A stretch of 35,970 nucleotides of DNA from Mollicutes bacterium (GCA_012513875.1 JAAZBI010000099.1:1-35970); one strand, 5' to 3'. Shown: positions 24,730 to 32,491, counted from the first letter of the stretch. Translations and numbers: made by a program. The notes: generated by a model from the sequence alone, not told the origin.

Positions 24730-24906
24730 TTAATCGTTCTTTTCATCATCACTGTTATTATTATCCTCCTCTTTATCAAGAAGAGGCGTTGTTAATACTT
24801 TTTTCTTGTCTAACAATGGGTCTTTTATTATTCCGGCCCGGATACCATCTTCTGTCGTCACCGGCTTCCCGGAGACTATATGCCCAGTGAATATCTTTTT
24901 ATCCAT
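24730..24906 (-). CDS. Uncharacterised 58-residue acidic-tail protein
   Basis: The frame is open from 24930, but the start at 24906 (MDKKIFTGHIVSGKPV) is preferred because it overlaps the stop of the previous gene by eight bases (ATGGATAA), the usual coupling in this operon. The C-terminus is acidic and asparagine-rich (DKEEDNNNSDDEKND), which is unusual for a DNA-binding protein. A short duplication, DPLLDKKKVLTTPLLDK, is visible in the middle. No family is recognised. Confidence 0.5.
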   Translation of the reverse strand: MDKKIFTGHIVSGKPVTTEDGIRAGIIKDPLLDKKKVLTTPLLDKEEDNNNSDDEKND

Positions 24907-25195
24907 GGAACACATATTTAAGCCATGCAAATCGCCTCCTTGTCAGTAAGTATTCTTTATCCTTCTCATGGGAATAGGCTTCTCTTTCAAATGAGATATT
25001 GTAATAAGACTTTCTCCCATAAATAAATAATTTGACCACCCATTCCAGTAAATACCATATATAGAAAAACAAGGCAAGCATTTCTTTTTGTTGCTCCCAA
25101 TGGATGCATTCATGATTGATAGTAGTTGGGGATCCATGCCCTGCTTTGATATATATACTGATAGGGTATAGTGATATTGCAACAATTTTTTTCAT
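24899..25195 (-). CDS. Small HExxH protein of a Bacteroidota peptidase-like family
   Basis: The start at 25195 gives 98 residues and lies eight bases after the stop of the NinB-like gene; the longer frame from 25300 would overlap that gene by almost 100 bases. HECIHWEQQ at residues 28-36 has an HExxH zinc-binding motif. It is followed by a hydrophobic stretch, LALFFYIWYLLEWVVKLFIY, and then ISFEREAYSHEKD, which may give a third acidic ligand. This layout (HExxH, aromatic helix, FEREAY) is common in small proteins of Bacteroidota genomes whose activity I do not know. Peptidase activity, perhaps at the membrane, is an inference. No signal peptide is obvious. Confidence 0.6.
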   Translation of the reverse strand: MKKIVAISLYPISIYIKAGHGSPTTINHECIHWEQQKEMLALFFYIWYLLEWVVKLFIYGRKSYYNISFEREAYSHEKDKEYLLTRRRFAWLKYVFHG

Positions 25196-25202
25196 TATTA
25201 TT

Positions 25203-25679
25203 TTAAATATTGGTCCGGGTTCTTTTATTCCCATTGCGATATTTATTCCTTGATTCATCCCTGTCACGGGCAAAATCAAGATCATTAACAAAACATTCAT
25301 TGGGGTAAGGAATTATTATACGTAATTCGATTTCCGCATCACACCGGACCCGAAATATATAATCCCAAAACTCCTTATTGTCAAGAGTAGCTGTCGAATC
25401 CACTCCTGCTGTAAATTCATAGGTCCCTGATAAAGGATCATAAACAAAGTCCCATCGGAAGTTGTATTTTATTTTATATCCTTCGTGGCATTCCTCAATA
25501 GGTTGTCCTGTCTCATCGGATATTATTTTCATTATGACACCCCAGTAATACGAATTGGCATCAAGAGATCTGTAAGGATAAATGTCCTGCAGTGCAAATT
25601 TGAACGGCAACCGCATTTTATTTATCATCTCAGTAAGATCGAGAGCTTGCTTTTTATTCCTGATAACCCCGAAATGCAT
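25203..25679 (-). CDS. NinB-like recombination protein
   Basis: This 158-residue protein contains RSLDANSYYWGVIMKIISDE, which corresponds to the RS-x2-N-x-YYW segment of NinB-like proteins of Bacteroidota phages. A second match is STATLDNKEFWDYIFRVR, followed by ELRIIIPYPNE. Phage lambda NinB is a recombination mediator-like protein working with the Red pathway and SSB. An SSB gene lies two genes upstream, which fits. The C-terminal tail is basic and variable. The call is by motif pattern and not by a full-length comparison. Confidence 0.6.
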   Translation of the reverse strand: MHFGVIRNKKQALDLTEMINKMRLPFKFALQDIYPYRSLDANSYYWGVIMKIISDETGQPIEECHEGYKIKYNFRWDFVYDPLSGTYEFTAGVDSTATLDNKEFWDYIFRVRCDAEIELRIIIPYPNECFVNDLDFARDRDESRNKYRNGNKRTRTNI

Positions 25680-25681
25680 TT

Positions 25682-26230
25682 CTATTCTATTTTGAGCTCT
25701 TTTATTTCTTCAGGATTAATTGCTTTTATAATATCCAGACAGGACATACCGTGAAAAGAGACTGTATCAAAGTTTACAATCTTCCTTTCACCTCTTATGG
25801 TGCAGATCCATTCGTCTTCCCCTTTTATACGTTGTTGGCCTTTGAGTTTGATAGTAGCCCTTAGAGGTTTAAGTATTGGACCTGGCTCTTGTATGGGGCC
25901 CAATATCTTATTATTAGTCTCCTTCCGTACTATCAAACCGCTCGTAAATCTATCCGTAAAAGACTGTGAATAAGAAATAATCAATTCTCTTTCTGCCAGG
26001 TAGCGAATTAAGTCCTCATATTCTTCCTGTGTCAATTCCGAAGAATTCTGAAGTCTCATATTCATTCCTTCTCGATATCCTTCTTCATATCCTAATTTCT
26101 TGCCAGCAGTAAAGTCTGGGGATTCTTTTTGTGCTCCAATCCCTTTTTTGTTATTGGAAGAGCCCATCATGCAAGTTACTGCCCCGCTTATTGCGCCAAT
26201 TATACCACCCATAGCTATACTCATGATCAT
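25682..26230 (-). CDS. Uncharacterised protein with glycine-zipper N-terminus
   Basis: This 182-residue protein starts with a small-residue hydrophobic helix, SIAMGGIIGAISGAVTCMMG, which could insert in the membrane or act as a lipoprotein-like leader, although no lipobox is clear. A charged segment, GKKLGYEEGYREGMNM, follows, then a helical part. The C-terminal half looks beta-rich (GEDEWICTIRGERKIVNFD). The ATG shares ATGA with the SSB stop (26227-26230), so the genes are coupled; the second ATG at codon 3 is an alternative start. No family is recognised. Confidence 0.6.
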   Translation of the reverse strand: MIMSIAMGGIIGAISGAVTCMMGSSNNKKGIGAQKESPDFTAGKKLGYEEGYREGMNMRLQNSSELTQEEYEDLIRYLAERELIISYSQSFTDRFTSGLIVRKETNNKILGPIQEPGPILKPLRATIKLKGQQRIKGEDEWICTIRGERKIVNFDTVSFHGMSCLDIIKAINPEEIKELKIE

Positions 26231-26613
26231 ATATCTGTTAATTCATCATAAGAAGGGTCATTTTCAACCGGGGGACGTGCTCCCCGATTAGTAATAAACT
26301 CATGCATCTGCACATAGCTTCTATATTTCTTCTGATCGGTATTCGGATCAGTCCATGAGTCAACAAAGAGATGGCCCTGTATTGTTACATTAGTCCCTTT
26401 TTGGATAAACTTTTCAACCTTACGGGCAAGGTTTCCCCAGCATGTAATGTTATGCCATGTAGTTTTGTCAATCCAGTTTCCGGAACGGTCTTTATAACCA
26501 TCATTAGTTGCCATGACGAAATTAGCAACGATAGTTCCGTTATCATTATACTTTATCTCGGGATCTTTCCCTACATTCCCGATTAGCAATACGAAGTTGT
26601 TTAATATACCCAT
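26227..26613 (-). CDS. ssb: Single-stranded DNA-binding protein
   Basis: This 128-residue OB-fold protein has the typical order of bacterial SSB. It begins with MGILNNFVLLIGNVGKDPEI, followed by ATNDGYKDRSGN, TTWHNITCWGNLARKVEKFI and GTNVTIQGHLFVDSW. SSB coats single-stranded DNA during replication and recombination. The C-terminus ends DPSYDELTDI: acidic, but without the DDDIPF tip that recruits host partners, so it may use a different tip or none. It is shorter than E. coli SSB, as is common for phage versions. It sits in the minus operon with the NinB-like gene, implying this operon supplies DNA metabolism functions. Confidence 0.93.
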   Translation of the reverse strand: MGILNNFVLLIGNVGKDPEIKYNDNGTIVANFVMATNDGYKDRSGNWIDKTTWHNITCWGNLARKVEKFIQKGTNVTIQGHLFVDSWTDPNTDQKKYRSYVQMHEFITNRGARPPVENDPSYDELTDI

Positions 26614-26617
26614 AACT

Positions 26618-27091
26618 TTATTCTATTAAGAGATTAACATTAATGTTGAGAATTATATCTACGAATTGAGGCTCTTTGTCAGAGTCTTTTTGTATGTTCA
26701 CCTTTACCTTCTTGGTTATTGTCTGTTTAGGCCGCTCAGGTTTGTTCGGTTCGTCAGGAGGGCAATAAGTAACCTTGGCCAGATCGGCATAGATATTGTC
26801 CTTTGATGAGACATCTTCTTTTTCAGGTTCAATATCCGGGACCATACAGTCAGGTTCTATCCTCCTCTTCTTGAGTCCCCATCCCCTTATTGTCAATCCA
26901 CTATCGACCCATTCATGTAGTATATCCCAAGTAGCTTTTGATACATAATCATAATAAATTTCCTTTTTGATCATGCTCAAATTAGTTGATTTGACACCCA
27001 GGTATGCACCAGCTTCCCTTAACAGGAGCCTTTCATCAGAAATCGCTTTTGTGACTTTTTCTGCCACTCTTTCTTTTGTTACTTTGTTCAT
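26618..27091 (-). CDS. Uncharacterised protein with possible HTH N-terminus
   Basis: This 157-residue protein has an N-terminal helical part, LLLREAGAYLGVKSTNLSM, that looks like a helix-turn-helix (residues about 22-42). A proline/glutamate-rich linker follows (CPPDEPNKPERPKQTITKK), and the end is a strand-like segment, DIILNINVNLLIE. A DNA-binding or regulatory role is possible but is not shown. Its start lies 56 bases inside the preceding gene in another frame; no later ATG fits as well. It ends four bases before the SSB gene. Confidence 0.55.
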   Translation of the reverse strand: MNKVTKERVAEKVTKAISDERLLLREAGAYLGVKSTNLSMIKKEIYYDYVSKATWDILHEWVDSGLTIRGWGLKKRRIEPDCMVPDIEPEKEDVSSKDNIYADLAKVTYCPPDEPNKPERPKQTITKKVKVNIQKDSDKEPQFVDIILNINVNLLIE

Positions 27092-27443
27092 GATTATTCT
27101 CTTTTCTTAATTGTTCCTGATTATACTGTTCCTGAATGGTCTGATTACTGGTAACAATAGCAATAGAGGCCCTGAGTAGTTGCATGTAATTCATGTTGTG
27201 AAACATCCCCCTTGCGCTCCAGTAATTGATTTCCATTCTTGTTAGAGCACTTATCCCTCCTCTGTTGTCTTTGAGTATATAATAAGTCCTGTTGTCCCTT
27301 AGATTGCGAAATTTTGCCCTTTTGATAGCTTTATCAATCTGCTTGGCTTCACGTCTCAGGTTCCAGTTACCGATAAGCTCTTTTCGGTAATCATGGTAGT
27401 CAATTTTTATCCTCTTAAGGAGGTCTGTGAAAATATTTGCCAT
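27036..27443 (-). CDS. Uncharacterised basic protein
   Basis: This 135-residue protein is strongly basic at its N-terminus (IFTDLLKRIKIDYHDYRKEL, then AKQIDKAIKRAKFRNLRDNR). The middle holds LTRMEINYWSARGMFHNMNY, and the tail is glutamine- and lysine-rich. Its composition suggests nucleic-acid binding, but I recognise no domain. The 3' end overlaps the following gene by 56 bases, a long overlap for this operon. It begins six bases after the stop of the small winged-helix-like gene. Confidence 0.55.
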   Translation of the reverse strand: MANIFTDLLKRIKIDYHDYRKELIGNWNLRREAKQIDKAIKRAKFRNLRDNRTYYILKDNRGGISALTRMEINYWSARGMFHNMNYMQLLRASIAIVTSNQTIQEQYNQEQLRKENNHEQSNKRKSGRKSHKSDF

Positions 27444-27448
27444 AACTA

Positions 27449-27691
27449 TTATATTAAGTGTTTAATCTCATTCAATATCTTTTTGTCTCCTGTATATGCC
27501 ACAAGAGCATCATTTACCCCTTTTTTATGAATTATCTTTTTCTCTTTGAACAATTCATTTAGAGCTGTATTAACTTCGTTTATCCCTTTATTCAGATCCT
27601 TCGCTAACTGTATCCTCTGGACAAAGGGCCATCGGGTAATCTTGTACTGCTCTATCAGGTAATTAATAATATCTTGTTTGAGTTCTGCCAT
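27449..27691 (-). CDS. Small winged-helix-like DNA-binding protein
   Basis: This 80-residue protein has the size and helix pattern of a winged-helix domain. The first helices read KQDIINYLIEQYKI, the likely recognition helix region is GINEVNTALNELFKEK, and a beta wing follows as KIIHKKGVNDALVAY. It starts one base after the stop of the second methyltransferase gene. Its place beside a methyltransferase suggests either a controller protein or a simple phage regulator. Confidence 0.55.
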   Translation of the reverse strand: MAELKQDIINYLIEQYKITRWPFVQRIQLAKDLNKGINEVNTALNELFKEKKIIHKKGVNDALVAYTGDKKILNEIKHLI

Positions 27692-27692
27692 A

Positions 27693-28454
27693 TTAACAAA
27701 ATAACCTTATCTGTAATTTATGGTTCTTGAATCTCTTCATCGCTGCATCATAATAATCCTTATCAATCTCGCAACAGACAAACTCTTGTATGCCAAAATC
27801 ATAAGCTGCTATAGCTGATGAGCCACTGCCTAAATGGGTATCAATGATTCTAAAGTTGGGCTTGGCATAGTTTTTTAAGAGCCATTTATAAAGATTAATA
27901 GGCTTATGAGTTGGGTGTATTCTTTTCTCATTAAGCTTTTTATTCCCCTGTTGGACGGTAGGTTCTTTTAGTGATTTAGCCTGACACATTCCCGTCCATA
28001 AATATTGAAATTCCACCTCATAATCTATGAAACTGCAGTAAGCGTATTCATATCTATTAAAACTCATGCCTTTTGGAACAAGTTTGTCCCATTTAATTCT
28101 ACCCGACCCAATATTCTTTAAGTTAAAATAGTTTATCCCCCAAATAATTTGGTGATTACTAATACGAAATAATTCATCAAAATATTCTTGTGTCGGTGGC
28201 GTCTTATCCCAACTACCGTATTTGTATTTAAGTTTTTTTACCCTCAATATACTACCGTTTTTTTGCCTACATGGTATATTCTCCTCCTGTGTATATGCCA
28301 TACGTGCAACATCTATTCCATACGGTGGGTCAACACAAGAAAGGTCTGCCCATTTATCGGGAAGTTGAGACATTAAATCCATACAATCCATCTGATATAA
28401 ATGAATATTGCCCGAATGATATTCCTGCTTTGCACCTATAATTTTTGGAACCAT
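27693..28454 (-). CDS. DNA methyltransferase (DPPY-type) paired with a nuclease
   Basis: This 253-residue protein has the N6/N4 amino-methyltransferase core. YQMDCMDLM is followed by catalytic VDPPYG at residues 41-46, and the SAM-binding motif DTHLGSGSSAIAA begins at residue 205. A TPPTQEYFDELFRIS segment and HPTHKPINLYKWLL between the two are typical of the family. Its first 19 bases overlap the end of the preceding PD-(D/E)XK nuclease gene, so the pair is translationally coupled. This could be a compact restriction-modification unit, or a methylase protecting the phage from its own nuclease or from host restriction. It is AT-rich compared with the flanking genes. Confidence 0.9.
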   Translation of the reverse strand: MVPKIIGAKQEYHSGNIHLYQMDCMDLMSQLPDKWADLSCVDPPYGIDVARMAYTQEENIPCRQKNGSILRVKKLKYKYGSWDKTPPTQEYFDELFRISNHQIIWGINYFNLKNIGSGRIKWDKLVPKGMSFNRYEYAYCSFIDYEVEFQYLWTGMCQAKSLKEPTVQQGNKKLNEKRIHPTHKPINLYKWLLKNYAKPNFRIIDTHLGSGSSAIAAYDFGIQEFVCCEIDKDYYDAAMKRFKNHKLQIRLFC

Positions 28455-29014
28455 TGCCTGTCTCTTATGAAATCATTAAAATATCTTGCACTTGTTTTAA
28501 AAGGAATCCAATCAGGTTTTAAATACCTATTAACGGTTGCAACGGCTAAATTTAATTGCCTTGCAATTTCAGATTGATTTTTAATTGTTTTGTATAACTC
28601 GATGCACTTCTTATAATCGCTTATCCCCTTCTCATCATAATAATTACCCCTTAGTGAGTCAGCTCTAATATTAATTGTAGAAGGCATTTCATTACCTAAT
28701 ATATAACCGATTTTCATTGTATCTAAACAAACAAGGGCAAATATATCACAATCATTATTTATTTTTTTATTGCTCTTCCCATGTAACTTAATACTAAATA
28801 TATAAGCCAGACTATCCTTATTCCTTTGTGGTATCTTTCGGGGCTTCTTAGTTGTTTTCACCTGTACCCTCAAAAGTTTATTCCCTGTATCTAAAAGAAC
28901 ATCATACGGAAGCCCTTGTTCTGACGGAAAGGCAACAAAACCCTTTAATATTAAATCAGCACAGACTAAATACTCTCCAGCCTTACCTACCTGTAATTCA
29001 TTACTTGTTCTCAT
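28436..29014 (-). CDS. PD-(D/E)XK nuclease of the group I intron endonuclease type, with C-terminal HTH
   Basis: This 192-residue protein has the nuclease core GKAGEYLVCADLILKG (E14), then YDVLLD (D38) and RVQVKTT (Q51, K53), spaced as in PD-(D/E)XK enzymes of the I-Ssp6803I-like group. A segment similar to a helix-turn-helix, KNQSEIARQLNLAVATVNRY, at about residues 144-163, would bind DNA. I-Ssp6803I is a homing endonuclease encoded in a group I intron; relatives also occur as free-standing genes in phages. No intron is seen here. Two features suggest it arrived as a mobile unit: a methyltransferase fragment lies just upstream, and an intact methyltransferase gene overlaps its end by 19 bases. 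Confidence 0.75.
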   Translation of the reverse strand: MRTSNELQVGKAGEYLVCADLILKGFVAFPSEQGLPYDVLLDTGNKLLRVQVKTTKKPRKIPQRNKDSLAYIFSIKLHGKSNKKINNDCDIFALVCLDTMKIGYILGNEMPSTINIRADSLRGNYYDEKGISDYKKCIELYKTIKNQSEIARQLNLAVATVNRYLKPDWIPFKTSARYFNDFIRDRQWFQKL

Positions 29015-29015
29015 A

Positions 29016-29132
29016 TTAAATCTTTTTCACAAAGATAATAAAATACTTTGGTATTACAATAGCCAAATCGAAGTACTTATCCGGCCTATTACGCATGTAT
29101 TCCATGCAATCGATATTTATAAATTCTATCAT
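29016..29132 (-). pseudogene. Truncated DNA methyltransferase N-terminus
   Basis: A 38-codon frame opens at an ATG overlapping the terminase stop (ATGA) and ends at TAA. Its first 25 residues read like the start of an amino-methyltransferase: IEFINIDCMEYMRNRPDKYF and then DLAIV. Where catalytic DPPYG should follow, the sequence changes to IPKYFIIFVKKI and stops. This looks like the stump of a methyltransferase gene whose remainder was lost or replaced. The next gene downstream is the homing-type nuclease. The segment may still be translated as a short peptide. Confidence 0.6.
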
Positions 29133-31129
29133 ATACTTGCCTCCGATATTATTTTTTTACTTAATGAACTTTGTGAATAGCCAATGTATTTAGGAAGAGG
29201 TAGGTATTTGAAGCAAGCCCAAAGACCTATTGCTGTAGCCATAACTATATCATCATGGCACCCACTGACAGCCCCCATTGATCCGTCTGGTTTAATCTCG
29301 TATGTATCCATCTCATCACATGCCCGGGAATCTTTTTCAATATATGCATCATCCCTAATAGCGGCATTGAGGATATCAATAACCATCGGTTTTGTTGATA
29401 CGGTTGTCTGGAATCCATACTTAATAGGCAGCCCTTGTCGTACTTTTTCTGGATCTGTCCTTGCATATATGTTTGGATAATAAAGTACTATTTCATCAAG
29501 GATAGTAAGGAAATGAGTCCCTTCTGTTTCAGCATCTTTATCTAAAGAGTTTGATTCAATAATAAGCAGCCCTTTATTATACCAATGTGCTATTTGGGCA
29601 GCTTTCCAGGCAACTAAATCCTGGTCCAGGTGGCCCCTCCATGTAGCAACCACCTCAGGCTCTCCTCCGTACATCATCCAGTACCTATCAATAACCTTTA
29701 TTATTGAATAGTCTGCTTTATGGGTCCTCCCTCCTATATCTACAGATATAACATATCGGTCTGATACATTTGTTGTCTTGTCTGGTTTACTCCATACATA
29801 TAGGGCCCCCTTTGAATTAGGCATAAACTCAATTCTCTCAAAGGCTTCTTTCCCTTTTTGTGATTTAGCAGATATCTCCCCGATAAATTCCGGAGCAGTA
29901 CAATTCATTCTTGCTCTAAGAACGTATTTCAGGCTAAATACCCTCATGTCAGAACTGCTAAATGCCTCCTGTGCGGTGCTGGGGAATTCGGAGTTCATTC
30001 TCCAATCATCATAATTCTTCCCTATTTTAAAACTCAAATACCAATTAATCCCTTCCAGGGTGGCTCCCGATCCCCATAAGAATAAGACATATTCATCCTC
30101 AAAATGGTCTTTTATGAATTGTGTGTAGCTTCTAATCTTTTTTTGGTACCTGGGTATCTCAAACCATGGAATGAATATAGGTGTATATGAGCTCTTCCCT
30201 TCTATGGCAGTCAGCCATTCTCTGTGGAAGAAGTTACCAACACCTTTGGCAGTTGATTCAAGTACTTCGAGGGAATAAGGAACATCAGGGATAGCCGCCC
30301 TGGTGCTTTGAACAAGATCCTCAGGAGATCGTTGAAGAGTTGTTTTGAAAGAACCTACTTCGGACAGATGGCACATAGCAAAGTCAAACGAACGAAGATT
30401 CTCCGGTTTCTGAGCTGACCCTACTCCAACTATACAATTACGTCCAACAATCATCCGGTTCTTGGCTGATCCCTCAAAAGGCACAAATTCAACTTTATCA
30501 AATATGGCCGGATATTCTTTTGCGAATCGAGAATACATACTCCGGATATTACGGGCCTGATCTTCTACGTCAGCAATAATAACTGAGTGCCAGTTTTTTT
30601 TATGGATAACCTGTATCCATCCCATATAAATCTGGACGAGTGTAGATCCTCCCCACTGCCTTGCTTTTAAGATTATAGCCCTAATGGGTGCCCCCTCACA
30701 ACGCATCTTCTCAAGTTTCGCAAGGGTTTTCCGTTGTGGCTTATTCAGCTTAAAAGGGATTACCCTTTTTGTGGATTTATCCTGTATCCTTGCTGTGAGG
30801 TATGCCCAGAACTCAAAGTCATATTTAAACCGGAGGGTGGTTAGTTCATTGATAAACTTTGATATATTCAGAGGTGCCGGTCTCATGCCCCGGCTCCTTA
30901 GAAGATCTTCGACAGATCCCTGTTTTACTAGTTCATCAAACAGAGTTTGATTATCCTTATACATTGGGACAGGAATCGAGTAGGACCAGAACTGGCCACT
31001 TCCAAAATAGGTTATATGAACCCTTTCGAGAGGAGATCCATTCCCCGTAATAGGGTTATAAGGAGATTCCAATTCCGCTTTCCGCTTCCCGTTCTCCTTG
31101 ATGATCGTGTTGATCTCTTTGTCGGTCAC
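29129..31129 (-). CDS. terL: Terminase large subunit (TerL)
   Basis: This 666-residue protein is the DNA-packaging motor. The ATPase part has an adenosine-binding Q-type stretch, LNKPQRKTLAKLEKM, and a divergent Walker A KARQWGGST at residues 155-163. The Walker B/catalytic carboxylate is in AMCHLSEVGS, with E257. The C-terminal RNase-H-like nuclease has D464 in ISVDIGGR, E525 in LLIIESNS and D626/D627 in GCHDDIVMA. The start is GTG at 31129, two codons after the AATAGG end of the preceding small gene and directly after its stop codon, so the genes are coupled. TerL is read away from the capsid genes, an unusual split because these usually lie in one operon. Headful or cos packaging cannot be decided from sequence alone. 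Confidence 0.93.
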   Translation of the reverse strand: MTDKEINTIIKENGKRKAELESPYNPITGNGSPLERVHITYFGSGQFWSYSIPVPMYKDNQTLFDELVKQGSVEDLLRSRGMRPAPLNISKFINELTTLRFKYDFEFWAYLTARIQDKSTKRVIPFKLNKPQRKTLAKLEKMRCEGAPIRAIILKARQWGGSTLVQIYMGWIQVIHKKNWHSVIIADVEDQARNIRSMYSRFAKEYPAIFDKVEFVPFEGSAKNRMIVGRNCIVGVGSAQKPENLRSFDFAMCHLSEVGSFKTTLQRSPEDLVQSTRAAIPDVPYSLEVLESTAKGVGNFFHREWLTAIEGKSSYTPIFIPWFEIPRYQKKIRSYTQFIKDHFEDEYVLFLWGSGATLEGINWYLSFKIGKNYDDWRMNSEFPSTAQEAFSSSDMRVFSLKYVLRARMNCTAPEFIGEISAKSQKGKEAFERIEFMPNSKGALYVWSKPDKTTNVSDRYVISVDIGGRTHKADYSIIKVIDRYWMMYGGEPEVVATWRGHLDQDLVAWKAAQIAHWYNKGLLIIESNSLDKDAETEGTHFLTILDEIVLYYPNIYARTDPEKVRQGLPIKYGFQTTVSTKPMVIDILNAAIRDDAYIEKDSRACDEMDTYEIKPDGSMGAVSGCHDDIVMATAIGLWACFKYLPLPKYIGYSQSSLSKKIISEASI

Positions 31130-31342
31130 TTACCTATTGTTCTTAGTCTTTCTTAATTCTTTCCGTATGACAGATTGGACATGTTCGGTTGACCATTTTA
31201 GTCTATCAGCAATAATCTCATATATCCGTCTCTTTAGAAAATAGGGGGCAATCTCCTCCCCTAACTCGGTAATCACTTTATCGTATTCTATCATAATATC
31301 CTCATGTCTCTCATCAGCCCGGGTGATTCGCTTATGAGTCAT
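31130..31342 (-). CDS. Small HTH protein, candidate terminase small subunit
   Basis: This 70-residue protein is helical and charged, with a likely helix-turn-helix KRRIYEIIADRLKWSTEHVQ in the second half and a basic tail. It is directly upstream of TerL, with its stop codon touching the TerL start, which is where a TerS gene usually lies. It is short for a TerS, so it might be a DNA-binding accessory instead. It is the first gene of the minus-strand operon, and its upstream region is shared with the divergent capsid operon. Confidence 0.55.
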   Translation of the reverse strand: MTHKRITRADERHEDIMIEYDKVITELGEEIAPYFLKRRIYEIIADRLKWSTEHVQSVIRKELRKTKNNR

Positions 31343-31479
31343 AGATACGTATTTTTGAACGTAAATATACGTTTAATAAACAACTTTCAGGAGTTAATAA
31401 ACATACAGTTTACTAACATATTACATATTTTGCAGCTATTATAGATACGAACATTCGTCAGTATTAAATTGGAAATGTT
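31343..31479. promoter_or_regulatory. Divergent promoter region between terminase and capsid operons
   Basis: This 137-bp AT-rich gap separates outward-facing operons. At 31359-31372 it holds ACGTA-aata-TACGT, an inverted repeat with a second ATACGT nearby at 31345-31350, a possible operator. No clear Bacteroidota -7 element was found. Confidence 0.45.
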
Positions 31480-32427
31480 ATGGATGAAGAAAAAAAAGAA
31501 ACAATTGTTCCTGGAGAAGGAGAACCCTTAGAGGAACAGAAAGTTACTCCTGATGAAGCTGCAGTTCCTGACCCCCCTGCTGAACCTGAAAAAGAAGAGC
31601 AGGAAGAGACAGAAACACCTGAAGAAGAAGAAGAAGGAACGGAAGAAACTGGATCCGGAGAAACACTACCTGCCGAAGGCGAAGAGCCTCCAACAGCCCA
31701 TAAGTATGCAGACAGGCTTACAAAAGCTTTCCCTGATCGTGAATTTAAAAGCGATGAAGATTACGAGAAGGGGATGGATGAATACTTACAGGAGCTGGAA
31801 GGCTACAAAGAGAGGGGGACCATGGCCAACCAGAAACTCATTAGCCTCTTTGAATCGGAACCCCAGGTCGGAGATGTTGTCAGGGACATGATCAATGGAG
31901 CTACTTTCCGTGAAGCCCTGGCCCGTCATATATCCCCGGAAGATTTAACAGCTATTGAAGGAGATCCGGATTATGAAGGATGGAATAAGCGCAAAGCAGA
32001 GAGGGAAGAACTACTGAAAAAGCGCAATGCAAAAAAAGAAGAGTACGACAAGAACCTTGAATTTACTGCCAAAGCCATAGATGAATTTGCCAAAGAAAAC
32101 AACATGGATGATGAGGCTGCAGCTAAATTCCTGGGACGGTTTGATGCTATGCTCGCTGATATAAATAGCGGGAAGATAAGCAAGGAGATGCTAATGACCA
32201 TGAAAAGAGCATGGGATTACGATAACGATATCGCTACGGCTAGGACACAAGGTGAGGTAGCCGGGACAAATAAAAAGATAGTTGCACAAAAGGAAAAGGC
32301 AAGTAAAGTTAAAGGAGATGGGCTTCCAAAAATTGGAGGGACATCAGAAGTTCCTGCAGCCAATAACCCTGCCCCGTCATATATAGACAGCCTTTTGGAA
32401 AGAACCAATAAAAAAAGAGCCTTATAA
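31480..32427 (+). CDS. Probable scaffolding protein
   Basis: This 315-residue protein lies directly before the major capsid gene and has the composition of a scaffold: an extremely acidic, proline/glutamate-rich N-terminus of about 75 residues (including EKEEQEETETPEEEEEGTEE), then a helical, coiled-coil-like body (RKAEREELLKKRNAKKEEYD), and a basic C-terminus that ends in KKRAL. Scaffolds use a basic C-terminal helix to bind the capsid protein. No protease motif is seen. The starting ATG lies at the end of a divergent promoter region. An acidic internal core protein is a weaker alternative. Confidence 0.7.
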   Translation: MDEEKKETIVPGEGEPLEEQKVTPDEAAVPDPPAEPEKEEQEETETPEEEEEGTEETGSGETLPAEGEEPPTAHKYADRLTKAFPDREFKSDEDYEKGMDEYLQELEGYKERGTMANQKLISLFESEPQVGDVVRDMINGATFREALARHISPEDLTAIEGDPDYEGWNKRKAEREELLKKRNAKKEEYDKNLEFTAKAIDEFAKENNMDDEAAAKFLGRFDAMLADINSGKISKEMLMTMKRAWDYDNDIATARTQGEVAGTNKKIVAQKEKASKVKGDGLPKIGGTSEVPAANNPAPSYIDSLLERTNKKRAL

Positions 32428-32443
32428 AAAAATGGGTGCGAAG

Positions 32444-32464
32444 CCTCGGGGGACTGCCCAGAGG
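32444..32464 (+). other. RNA hairpin between scaffold and capsid genes
   Basis: CCTC(gg)GGG-actg-CCC(a)GAGG can fold into a stable hairpin with a GC stem and a small internal loop. It is GC-rich compared with its surroundings and has no T-run after it, so it is unlikely to be a terminator; RNA processing or stabilisation of the capsid message is a possibility. Confidence 0.4.
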
Positions 32465-32491
32465 GCCCTTGTTAGAGGAATATTAATAATC

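Noticed and set aside
24899..25300. Longer start for the HExxH protein at 25300
   Set aside because: It would overlap the NinB-like gene by 98 bases and encode a poor N-terminus; the start at 25195 fits directly after that gene.
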